Source: Enchytraeus crypticus (Eukaryota > Annelida > Clitellata > Enchytraeida > Enchytraeidae). Taken from it: a stretch of DNA of 64,000 nucleotides. The notes beneath the pieces were generated by a model that was given only the letters and a program-made list of their open reading frames with translations, was not told the DNA's origin and made no database searches. Position 1 is the stretch's first letter; each line of letters begins with the position of its first letter. Both the position numbers and the translations under genes were made by a program. This document shows, piece by piece, positions 1 to 13,061 of the stretch. The stretch is from contig CAJHZI010000206.1 in NCBI GenBank assembly GCA_905160935.1, forward strand, positions 179,501 to 243,500. The letters run 5' to 3'.

Positions 1-460
1 AATAAATCAATCAATCAATCAATCAATCAATTAATAAATCAATCAATCAATTAATCAATCAATCCATTAATCAATCAATCCATTAATCAATCAATCCATT
101 AATCAATCAATCAATCAATGTATCAATCAAATCAATCAATCAATCAATTAATCAATCAATCAATCCATTAATCAATCAATTAATCAATCAATGTATCAAT
201 CAATAAATCAATCAATTAATTAATCATTCAGTCAGCCGATCAATCAATCAATCAATCAATCCATTAAGAAATAAATCAACGTATCAATCAAGTAACCATT
301 CAGTCAGAAAATCAATCAATAAATCAATCAATGTATCAAACAATCAATGAATCAAACTACCAATCAAAATCAATTAACTACCAATCAATTAACTAACAAA
401 ACAACTACCAATTAAACAATCAGTTAATCAATCAATACGGCTATCAATTAATCAATCGAA
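1..460. repeat. (ATCA)n-type microsatellite, degenerate
   Basis: Runs of AATC/ATCA units with scattered substitutions fill the left edge. No coding signal is seen up to base 748. The remaining NCBP1 C-terminal exons must lie left of base 1. Confidence 0.9.
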
Positions 461-748
461 AATAGAAATGTAGATAGAGAAATAGAAACAAAAAGCACAG
501 ACACATCGTGAAATAAAGAGACATATGTATTATGTTGACAGATGCATATGTTTATGAGCGTGTGTGTGTGTGTGTGAGAGAGAGTGAGAGATTTGTGAAC
601 TGGCAGATTGTCAAATCCTCAGATAATGGAGAGATCATGGTCCAAGGTGGTAACAGTTTTTGAATAGATATGTAAAGTGCGCACCACTAGAGCAATGACC
701 ACAGAGAAAGAGAGGCACAGAGACAAAGAGAGGGATAAAGAGAGATAC

Positions 749-1354
749 CTGGAAGATGATAATGAAGAGATCTTTCTGAGAGCTCTGTAGATCATCCAGT
801 TTGTCTTCCTCCACATCAATGGCATCAATGTTAGGTACCTCCTCCCCATCCAAGTCATACACATCTCCATCTCTCTTCTACAACAACAACAACATTCAAT
901 GTTAGGTACGTCCTCTACATCCAAGTCATACACATCATCATCTCCCTTCTACAACAACAACAACAACATTCAATGTTAGGTACGTCCTCTACATTCAAGT
1001 CATACACATCATCATCTCCCTTCTACAACAACAACAACAACATTCAATGTTAGGTACGTCCTCTACATTCACGTCATACACATCTCCATCTCTCTTTTAC
1101 AACAACAACAACAACATTAAAAGTTGAATTATCAACATTGTTGCTAATCCTGGTGACGCTATCACGGTGTTTCACTGTGGAGTGTTAGTCTCGCGGAGTA
1201 TGAATGCAGCCAGTAGTTAGCGCTATGTATCAAGAACTGTCAACAGACAGCCTACAGCTGATCTGAACACCACAACAGACAACCTATAGCTGATCTAAGG
1301 ACCACAACAGACAACCTATAGCTGATCTGAGGACCACAACAGACATCCTATAGC

Positions 1355-1398
<44 letters not shown>

Positions 1399-2198
1399 CA
1401 CATTATAGTGAAATGATCAACTATGTTGAGATCTATCACTTTTAATACCACATGTTATATCCGTTAGGTAATTTAGTCCATTTTCCGTGTAGCCAGGCCA
1501 GTGAATGTCCGAGATTTTACTCTCAGATCAGCGCGGCTGGGATTCGAACCCACGAGAGTTCGATTCACCTTTGGGTCTGTCATTTAAAACTTCATGAAAT
1601 TATCTACACCCTTAACCATTGCGCTATCGAGACATTCTAAACATTCTATATATAGCTGATCTGAACACCACAACAGACAACCTATAGCTGATCTGATCAC
1701 CACAACAGACAGCCTACAGCTGCTCTAAAGACCACAACAGACAACCTATAGCTGATCTAAGGACCACAACAGACAACCTTTAGCTGATCTGAACACCACA
1801 AGAGACAACCTATAGCTGATCATAGGACCACAACTGACAATCTATAGCTAAATAACTAACCATAACAGAATAAGGCAGCACACAGACAGCAGGCTGCGCT
1901 GCTGAGCCAAGCAGTGAAAGCTCTAGATAGAGGTGACACAGTCAACCAGCTAAGACATTGAACCAGTGGCAACAAAGTAAAGATATCACAAAGATATCAC
2001 AAAGATTTCACAAAGAGATCATAAAGATATCACAAAGATATCACAAAGATATCGCAAAGATATCACAAAGATATCACACTGCAGCTCGGTAATTATTACA
2101 TCTCTCTCTCCCTCTCTCTCTAGTGTTCTGCCAATGGGTGTGTCTAAGGTACATATTCATACTCAGCCTTCACTCTTCATATGGAGCCATCCATCCAT

Positions 2199-2269
<71 letters not shown>

Positions 2270-5200
2270 GCCTAAAGCTCGGAAAAAGGTATGGCTTCTG
2301 AAGTGGTTTCTCGTTGCATCCTCAGTTCTCGATTAGTCGCTCTGACGACACGTGCAGTTATTGGTTGGTCTATTCTAGGGAAATAACGGAGAGTCGCGGA
2401 TCAATTATATGATTCACCTTTCTGTCGTACTCTCTCAGCTTCTTCTTCATGACGTCGATATCTTTGCTCATTTTCTGCACCTGAGCGTTCATCTTCTTAA
2501 TGGTAGAGTGGAGTATTTCCCACACGTACCAGCTATCACAATCAATCAATCAATCAATCAATCTGTTCATCTTCTTAAAGGTAGAGTGGAGTATCTCCCA
2601 CACATACCAGCTATCACAATCAATCAAATCAATCACTCAATCTATCTGTTCATTTTCTTAATGGTAGAGTGGAGTATCTCACACACGTACCAGCTATTAC
2701 AATCAATCAATCAATTTATCAATCGATCTATCAATCGGTTCATCTTCTTAATGGTAGAGTGGAGTATCTCTCACATGGACCAGCTAACAAAATCAATCAA
2801 TCAATAAATCAATCAATCTTCTTAATGGTTAATACTGATGTTATTATTTTACTAAAAACTGCTAGTCTAGATTGCCTTATAACATCATCATCATGAGACT
2901 AAAATCAGAATAAATATATAAAAATAAAATATGAACTCAGAATCAGAATAATTGTTAGAAACAAATCAGTTACGAAGGAGCAGGTCATACATTATATATT
3001 TTTATAATAGAATAATAATCTTAATCATAATATCTCAATTTGTAATACATTTTGTAAGACTCCAATTTAGACCTATACAAAATGGAGGACGAATGAGGTG
3101 TAAATAAGATAAAATAAGCTCAGTTAGTAATGCATGTGCTACCTGCAAACGTTCCATAAATTTAATTACAATTATAATTAATTTTAATAATAACATCATT
3201 TGTTGTTAAGTTTCCTAATTTATAAATAATTTTACTGTAATGAATTTAACTTAACTTAGATAAATATCACAACGCATGTTGCAACGTTAACAAAGCAAAT
3301 AATATATATAATTATAGTCTTTATTCACTAAAAAAGTGGCAGTCCTACAAGCAAGGAAAATAAAAACCACCATAAAAATACAAGCTGAATTAGGACAACA
3401 AAGTAAATATAAAAGAATAAGGTTTACCCCGTGAATTAACTATACGGTCATTTTGCTACTTAAACTAGCAACAGCATAGCGGTAAAATACTTTCAAAATA
3501 TTTCCAAAATTTATATCTTATCTTAGCATATCAAAATATTTCCAAAATTTATATCTTATCTTAGCATATCAAAATATTTCCTCAATTTTTATCTTATCTT
3601 AGCATATCAAAATATTTCCAAAATTTATATATAATCTTAGCATATCCTATAATACAACGCAGACTACGTAATCTAGTCGAGCCGCTGATAGAAGTCGCAA
3701 GTACCAGGTGAGCTGAGATTTCATGAGATCAGAGAAGATCCAGCTAGCTACAGCTGAACACTGGACCACCTGAATCTTGAGCAACTTGTCTACCAACACG
3801 ACTATCATCTGCAACAAACAACAGCAGTCATACAATTACACACAGCATCGGTAATATACATACCAGGCTAACGTACAGAATTACACTGTATGTAATCCAT
3901 TATAAATATACATAAACAACCATCATCATCAACATCATCATCCTTCTTTGAATCATAGTTTAATTAGGGTCAGGATTAGAACATTTTGGAGCATTTTCTC
4001 GAGCCTAGACACACATCAAACGAATGCCCTTTCTGACATTGGTTTGGACCTTAATGATTTTCCACCTTTTACGACACGTGCAGTCCACTGTTGGTCCTTA
4101 CTTCAGCAACCTGGACACAATACGGGTACTATATACAAGGGCATTCAAAAATGTAAAAAACCTGCTAAAAGTATTAAAGATAAGTAAATAAGTAAAGAAT
4201 ATGTATACAGTAAAAGTCCCACCTGTTGATGACTACTCCACAGTCTATGCACAGAGTATGAATAAAGAGACCCACCTGTTGATGACTACTCCACAGTCTA
4301 TGCACAGAGTATGAATAAAGAGACCCACCTGTTGATGACTACTCCACAGTCTATGCACAGAGTATGAATAAAGAGACCCACCTGTTGATGACTACTCCAC
4401 AGTCTATGCACAGAGTATGAATAAAGAGACCCACCTGTTGATGACTACTCCACAGTCTATGCACAGAGTATGAATAAAGAGACCCACCTGTTGATGACTA
4501 CTCCACAGTCTATGCACAGAGTATGAATAAAGAGATCCACCTGTTGATGACTACTCCACAGTCTATGCACAGAGTATGAATAAAGAGACCCACCTGTTGA
4601 TGACTACTCCACAGTCTATGCACAGAGTATGAATAAAGAGACCCACCTGTTGATGACTGCTCCACAGTCTATGCACAGAGTTGAGCAGACAGATCTGTTT
4701 CTGTTCAGCCAGTTTCTCGTCATCAGACTCTCCCAGAGACTTCAACACTGGATGAAATCTATGCACACACGTAAATGTCTGCAGCCACTGGCGACGTCGA
4801 TAAGATATTAGACAGCGAATCAGTAGGTGCGGGGTTCAAATCCTGGGCTCGTCCGTCACTGACATCGCTTTCGAGAGATGAAACTAACGTTAACATTGGC
4901 TTTACTTTTTACGTACATACATGTCATACAACGGGGCAGAGCCAGTGGCTTTTAGACAACTTGTTCGACAGCGAATCAGTAGGTGCAGGGTTCACTCCCA
5001 GAGTGCTCTCTGTTACTGATATGATATCGAGCAGGAAACTGACGTCGCACTAGGCTTTTGATTAACTAAAAACATTTACTCTTAAGTCTAATGTAACGAC
5101 CGAAGTATTCATTCATTTTTAATTTCAACTAAAATCTTAATTCATTATCTTGTAGTCATCATTATCATCATCCTCCCTTGAATCCCAGTTTAACTAGGGT

Positions 5201-8200
5201 CGGGATACAAACAGACTGTCTCAAATCATCTCTGTCCTACACCATACCACCTGCCAATCCCCTATTGTAGACTTTTCCATTTGTTTAAATTCAATTCATT
5301 AAATTGTAGTAAATCTGCTAAACCGTTCCTTGGACACGGCATTGAGCTTGAGTGAGAGAGAGAAAGAAACGGGGAGAGAGAAAGGGAGAGAAAGAAAGAG
5401 AGAAACAGAGAGAGAAAGAAACAGGGAGAGAAGAAGAAAGAATGAGAGAAATAGAAAGAGAGATGGAAATAGAGAGAGAGAGACAAAACTGTACAACAGC
5501 AACAACTGTACAGACTGATCGCAGAGTTACTCACTTAGAGATGGCAGCGAAGGAGTGGCTGAACGACTTGGCGCCTAGAAGCAGAAGTGTCTCCACAAAC
5601 ACGCTGATCCTCAGCGGGTTGAACGCTGAAACACGCAATAACCTGCCTTCTATGAATACTGCAACCGAAAAGTAAAAATCCTTTTTTTAAATTACATAAC
5701 ATAAAAATTACACTGCTACTATCATCCATGATAACTTGGAGCACTATTGAAATAGATCCAAGAAGGATAATAGCAAGAATGTCCCAAAGGGTGTAAAAAA
5801 CGTTGTCTTCGTTCTTTATTTCTTCTTCCCTTCCAAGCTTCCTTCTATTATCTCTAAAATAATCATACACCTTCAGAAATTTCTACTACTTTTTATCTAG
5901 CTAAAGATAATATAAATACTTTCTTAATAATAATAATAATTTAATACTTATAATATAATAAATAAGAAATGCACTCTTAATGAAATACTTTCTTAGAACA
6001 TTTACGATCATGTATTATCAGCCCTTCCTTCTATAGGTTATCCTATCAAAGAGACTAGCTAAACAACTTGCAGATACTCAATCAATCAATCAATCAATCA
6101 ATAAGAGTTTAACGTCAGGTTCCTCGCCATAACGCAATGTCAGGGACGTCTCTTGCAGACTCTACACAAACAGGCGCCAAAGCATCACACGATGACGACT
6201 GAGTACACAGAGACCACAAGAGAAAGCAAGATCAAAACATCAATAGATGTTTATCAAATAGAGATCAATACGTCAATAGATGAGAAAAGAAAAGTGTGCG
6301 TACACTCGGTGCTCCCGTCCTCCATGTCAGTGGGTAGATCATCCAGGTCTTTCTCCGCCTCGCCTGGAGTGCATTTAGACTTTATACTCAGCATCAGCTT
6401 GTGCGCTACTGTCTTAACAGGGTCATCTCCGTCTAATCAATCAATCAATCAATCAATCTGACAATCAATCAGTTAATCGATCAGTTAATCAATCAGTCGA
6501 TCAGTAAATCAATCACTCAATCAATAGTAAAAGCTAAAGCTGGTAAAGCTAAGGTTAACGTCAGTTTCCTCACTCGAAAGCGATGTCAGTGACAGGCTAG
6601 CCCAGGATTTGAACCCCGCACATTCTGATCCGCAGTCGAGTATCTTACAGACTTTGCCACTGGATCCAGCCAGAGTAGTCTATGAATGAATTCAATAATC
6701 CGATCAAAGTAAAAATAAAAAGTAAAGTGATTAGTGAATCAATTAAGAAACTAAAACCTGAAGGGAGATATAGTGAGGGATAAATAGAGTGTAAGTGGCA
6801 ACAGAGAAAACAGCGACAAAGTCATAAAAATACTAGAAAAACGTTAATGTTAATGAAAAACTTGGTTTAATGTTCGTTTCGAGTCTCAAAAAATGTAGAT
6901 GATGCAGTGCGCACAGAATTTGAACTCTGTACCCACTAATGACGTCCCTGACATTGCCATATGGCGAGGAACAGGACGTTAAACACTTATTGATTGATTA
7001 ATTCAGTCGGTTTATCAGGAATGCAGGTACCACTTAGCGACGTAAGTACTACAGGCTAAAGTGATGAGATCCATGATCAAGAACTTACCCATAATGCCAC
7101 TGTTTCAGCCTAATAGAGAGAAAGCCAAGAAAAGACTACCGACTAACCGCTCGTGTCGTGATCATATCTGTAGTGAGGTTCAGGTCTAGCGGGCAGCAGA
7201 GCCTCAAAGCTCTCAGGCATTGTCTCCACCACTCTCTGGTGATAGGATAGTCTACAGATATAGATAGTTGATAGGATAGTCTACATATATAGATAGTTGA
7301 TAGGATAGTCTACAGATATAGATAGTTGATAGGATAGTCTACAGATATAGATAGTTGATAGGATAGTCTACAGATATAGATAGTTGATAGGATAGTCTAC
7401 AGATATAGATAGTTGATAGGATAGTCTACAGATATAGATAGTTGATAGGATAGTCTACAGATATAGATAGTGGATAAATATCTAATCGGATAGTCTACAG
7501 ATATAATGTGTGATAATATTAAATATCTGATAAAATTATCTGCAGATACACATGGTTGATAAAATTAGTGTCTGATAGGATAATCTACAGATAACTCATA
7601 ACATATAACAGAGCATAATCCTGTGTTGTGTCCAGGTTGTTGAAGAACAGACTAACCGTGGACTGCAAGTGTCTTAAAAAGCAGCAATGCACTAAGATCC
7701 AAACAAACGTACAAAAGGGTAGTCGGTTGGTGAGCGGCTGTGCTCCTGATTTTTCTAAAAACTTTTCTAAAACAAATAGAGAAGTTTAATTCTCAACTCC
7801 AGCTAAACTGGGATTCAAGGAAAGAAGAAGATGATGATGATAGGAAAACAAAAAGATATACAGATATAAATTACTGATAAAGTTAATTGACTGATTGAAT
7901 AATTTACAAATACTAACTGTTGATAAAATTAAATTACTGCCTAATATATCAAATCCTGATCACTGAGACGCCAAACAATTACCAAACATTTGAAGTAGAA
8001 TTACTTAAGAGATTGAGATAACACAGAAATTTAATACATCTTTCTTACAAAATAATGATCACATATATACGATAATGGTACCTAGGTAGGTTGTAGTGTA
8101 CTTAACGTCAAGGTTCGGAAGCACAACATTTCTTTTCAAGACGAGTAGGAATAATCAAACATTAATATTTAATATTCAGGGAATATCAACAGGTCAGGTT

Positions 8201-11200
8201 TCCAACGTCAGAAAGGCATTCGGTTGGTGAGCGCCAAGGCTCCAGAAATTGCCAAAAACATTTTCTGAAACGAATCTCAGATATTTTGAAATGGTTTGGG
8301 ACACAGAGGAATAGAGAAGGTATATTCGTATTTCGACCCTAGTTAAACTGGGATTAAACGGCAGATGATGATGATGATCGACAGGTTACAATTGTTGAAA
8401 TAGTATCTCTACCTGAGACACTTGAGCAGAGTCTCGCGGATGAACTTTGGCCTCGGCAGCTCCGGGTCCTGACTCAAACACTCGCTCCAGTCCTCCCAAC
8501 TCCACTTGAACTGGAAGTTACTGAGATGATAGGAGAACCAGTTGGAAAACCTGTCATGCAATCATCAGCAGCATCAATGCCTTTAAATGTTTGATGCATA
8601 TGTGTTCAATGATACGATGTTTGCATGATCTGTCTGTATACTGCGATATCTCTTAATTTAAAAAAAAATTTTTTTTAACTTTGGTTCTATTAAACTTCTT
8701 CTATTTCTACATAAGCAATCACACATTTCAGATGACATCAGTAAGTATATTGCTCGAGGTACTTGATACTAACCCATAAAGCCTATGTTAACGACTGTTT
8801 CAACTCTCAAAAGTGATATCAGTGATGAGAAAACCCAGGATTTGAACCAACAGATCAGCGGTAGGATATCTTTACTGACATTGCCACTGGTTCCAGCCTC
8901 AGATGCTACAGTGCAAGTACTACACAGATGTGGACATGAATAGGAAAGTGGATGCAATGTATGCCATGGACCTGACAGTAGGCACTAGGAGAGCACGAAC
9001 TTGGACACATTTACACAACCTACAGATTGGAAGATAAGTGTTGTTTTGCAATTGTTATCGTTTGCTGCTTTGGCGCCTGTTTGTACAGAGTCTGCAAGCC
9101 TTATGGCGAGGAACCGGACGTTAAATTCTTACTGATAAATTAATTGAAACAGCTAGACTTCTATCCAGTTAATTTCGTTCACTACTTCATCATTTGATTA
9201 TGATCACTATTTTGTACACACTTAGCTAAGAAAAATGCTTAGTAGAACAACGCTTGAGAGTATATCATAATAAAGATGGAGAATACATCGGAAAATTTGA
9301 CTAACGCCTTCATGTGCGCATTACACTGGCTTGAGCCAGAGGCGAAGTCGGTAAGACACTAGACCGCGGATCAGTATGTGCGGGGTTCAAATCCTGGCTG
9401 GCCCGTCACTGACATCGCTTTCAAGTGAGGCAACTGACGTTAACCTTAGCTTTACCAGCTTTTACTTTCAGAGTCAGACAGCCAGGAACAGTTTTAACTG
9501 GTGGCAGTGTATAACTTATCAGGCTAGAGTGTCACCGACTCTATCATCCATCCGAAACAAATTACCATTAGACATTAGAACTTCTCAATTCATAATAATT
9601 ATTTATAATAAATATATTAGAATATATCCATAATGATTGATATAATGGTGGTATCCCGACCCTAGTTAAACTGAGATTCAAGGGAAGATGATGATGATGA
9701 TAATGATGATGACTATGATGATGATTTATACTGATTTATACAGAACTTTGATGAGTTACCTCTCGATGCTGGTGACGTTCATGGTGTCCAGCTTCTCGTA
9801 CATGATCTCAGTCGCCTGAGCAAGCTGTGCGTGTTATTAGAGTTCACAGTCAGGTGCAACAGTGGAATGAAAAGTTAAGAATCAGTCACATGAGTAATTA
9901 CAATATTAAAAAATCAAGTTATAATCTAAACATAATTACAGTTAAACTGGAAAAACAGCAGGTCAAACCTAAATACATTTTATACAAGTCTGCTTTCGTT
10001 AATAAAGAACATGAGGTTAAAGAAACAAAATGATTAACCTAAGAAATGCAGCTTTACCAGAGAATAGGTTAGACTTGGCTTCTGATTGACCAACAACAGT
10101 GCAAAAACCATATGAATAAATTAAATAGAGAATTTTGACATGAAGTAGTAATGTGCACTTCTGTGCACCGATGTGTGCAAGCAACACTTGCAATCGTAGG
10201 TACGGGAAAAAGAAAGCAGCACACTAGTTCCAATCCACAACTCACTAGTCCCAATCCACAAGAAATGAACAGCTAAATGACTGGAAAGGATACAACTTGA
10301 GGCATGCTGCTAGGCTGTAGCTTACAAAGTTCTATCAGCAGAGACCCATAGAAGAGCTCTATGTACGGGGGTCTAGGTAACTGAAATATCTGAGAGAATA
10401 TCGCCTGTCAATCAATCAATCAATCAGTCAGTCAATTAGTCCATTCATCACTCAATAAAACGATCCATCGATCAATCAATCACCCACCAGCCAATCAATA
10501 AATCAATCCATCAATTATTCAACAATCAATCAATAATTCTATCAATCATTTAATTGATCAATCAATCACTCGATAACTCAATCAGTAAAAGGTCTCGATC
10601 TATTCGCTTTCATATGGTGAAATGAGAAATCCTACGAAAAACTTCCTACACTGAATCAATGAATCAATTATCAGATCATTTTGTGTTACATCTAAAGCAC
10701 AATTTCACATAACAAGGTCAAGATAACTAACTATCAGAGAAAGTATAACATATCAGCAGACAAATTAGTTAATCATATAATCAATGCACTAAGTTGATAA
10801 TAACTTTAAGCAATAAAACAATATAACTGCTGCAAGATATCAACCACATATGCCAGTATTAGTATCTGGTAAAGTAAAAAAATTGAATGTTAACGTCAGT
10901 TTCCTCACTCGAAAGTGATGTCAGCGACGGCGAGCCCAGGATTTGAACCCCATACATACTGATCCGCGGTCGAATAACTTACCGACATCGCCAATTTCTC
11001 CAGCCACAAGTAAAATCTGCCAAAAGCTACCTAGATCTGCAGCTAAAGCTTAGCTTAATGTCTTTCATTAAATTCTTTATTTCTTGTCTCAAAGCGTGCA
11101 AGTGACGAGGGCCATGAGCTGGATTTGAAACACCCTTCACCTACTGATCGCTGTTGGACGTCTTACCGATAAGCTATAGTTTCCACCAACCAATAAACTC

Positions 11201-13007
11201 GTTCTTTCGCTATGCTAGCTAGTAATTTACATACTCTATAGATACCATCATTTCCAGAAGAGAATTCAATTTTTTCTACAGTTAGCTAAAACGTTTCAAC
11301 AAATTCAACTATTGAAGTCATAAAAGAAAAAAAGGAAAACTATCTAAGATGCAATAGTTTATCAGGAATGCAGGTACCACATAGCTACTTAAGTACTACA
11401 GGCTAAAGTGACGAGATCCATGATCAAGAACAATAGAAAAGCTGGCTGGTAAAGCTAATGTTAACGTCAGTTTTCTCACTCGAAAGCGATGTCAGTAACG
11501 GGCGAGCCCAGGATTTGAACCCCGCACATACTGATCCACAGTCGAATACCAGAAATAATATAAATATTTATCATTGTAAAGTAAAAACAATGAACACGCA
11601 TTATACTGAAATGATCAACTCTGCTGATATCTAACACTATTAATATCACATGTTTAAACCATTAGACAATTTGGTCCATTTTCCGTGTAACCAGTCCAGT
11701 GAATGTCCGAGATTTTACACTCAGATCAGCGCAGATGATTCACAAGGCTATTTAGACATACCTCAACGATCATGTAGTTAACAGGGAATCCACTCTTCAC
11801 AGGTACAGTCACCAGGGCCTCAGCGCTGTATCATAGATAACAAACATAGAAACACATCCAGCTATGAGAACAAAAGTTAATTCCTCAAACCTTTGTATAT
11901 TCTTACCACTATCTATCTATCAAAATTTTAGGGGGAAGACGCTATGAAGATTGTTGATGATAGAAACGAATGGAGGAATTTTGCCGCCCTATGTTCTGTA
12001 CAGAACTCAAAGGACTGATGATGATGATCTATCTATTAATTACATTCAAGCACAAGGATGAGAGGACATCCCTGACATCATCCTTGTATAAGGAACCTTT
12101 GTTGTTAATACATGGTCATTTAACAATCTATGCAAATAATGTAATTCGTTAACAAAAATAAGGTCAAAGGTAAATGTCCGTTTCCGAGACACATAAGAGA
12201 TACCAGCCGAGAAAGTCGGGCTGGATTTGAAATGAAAGTCCCCTCTTTATTCAAATGGCAAGTTCTTTATCAATTAGGTCTTCCAACAGATGCCATCATT
12301 ATTGTCTAAAAAATAATTCAGAGAATATCGGACAGGACTTTCAGATATGGATCTACATAAAATATGCCAAAATAAGCAGAGATTAATTAGAACTGGCACC
12401 TGAATGCTCTATCAGCAACTGGTAGAGTTAGAGCTTTAAAGACACATTATTCGAAAAGATCAGAGACGTCACTTATTATGCAACATATTCCATCACGAGT
12501 TTAACTACCTAAGAAATAATTCATCATCATCATTATCATCATCATCATCTTCCTTTTATTCCCAGTTTAACAAGGGTCGGGATACGAATAGACCTTCTCC
12601 ATTCCTCGCTGTCCCATATCATATCACTAGTCAATCCCCTATAACCTCTTCTAATCGTTGTAGAAAATTTTGTATAAATTTCTGGAGCCGAATGCCCCTT
12701 CTGACGTTGGTTTGGATCTTAGTGTTTTAGTCGCCTTCTACGACACGTGCAGTCACCGGCTGGTCTATTCTCAAACAACCCAAACACAGGATTAGAATTA
12801 AACTAATATAAAAACAAAACACATATTAGACAATATAATTCACCAATATGAGATTAGATGTAAACTACACATAAATTTTTAGACTCCACATAAACATTTA
12901 TTGATAGCATAACTATATTCTGAGCCTGCAGATACACAGATAGGTATGTGTTCATATACTGTATATTTATTATCCATACATATATATATTATACATAAAT
13001 ATATCTG

Positions 13008-13061
<54 letters not shown>

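Noticed and set aside
4217..4646. CRISPR-like appearance of the 53-bp and 29-bp arrays
   Set aside because: The units are contiguous without unique spacers, the host is eukaryotic, and the units match an exon edge.
4629..5675. Plus-strand frames over NCBP1 exons 17 and 18
   Set aside because: Antisense shadows of the real exons plus SINE and GA-tract sequence.
9340..9420. tRNA genes, from the box A and box B pairs
   Set aside because: The heads sit in multi-copy SINEs with fixed 3' bodies, and cloverleaf stems are imperfect; not functional tRNAs.
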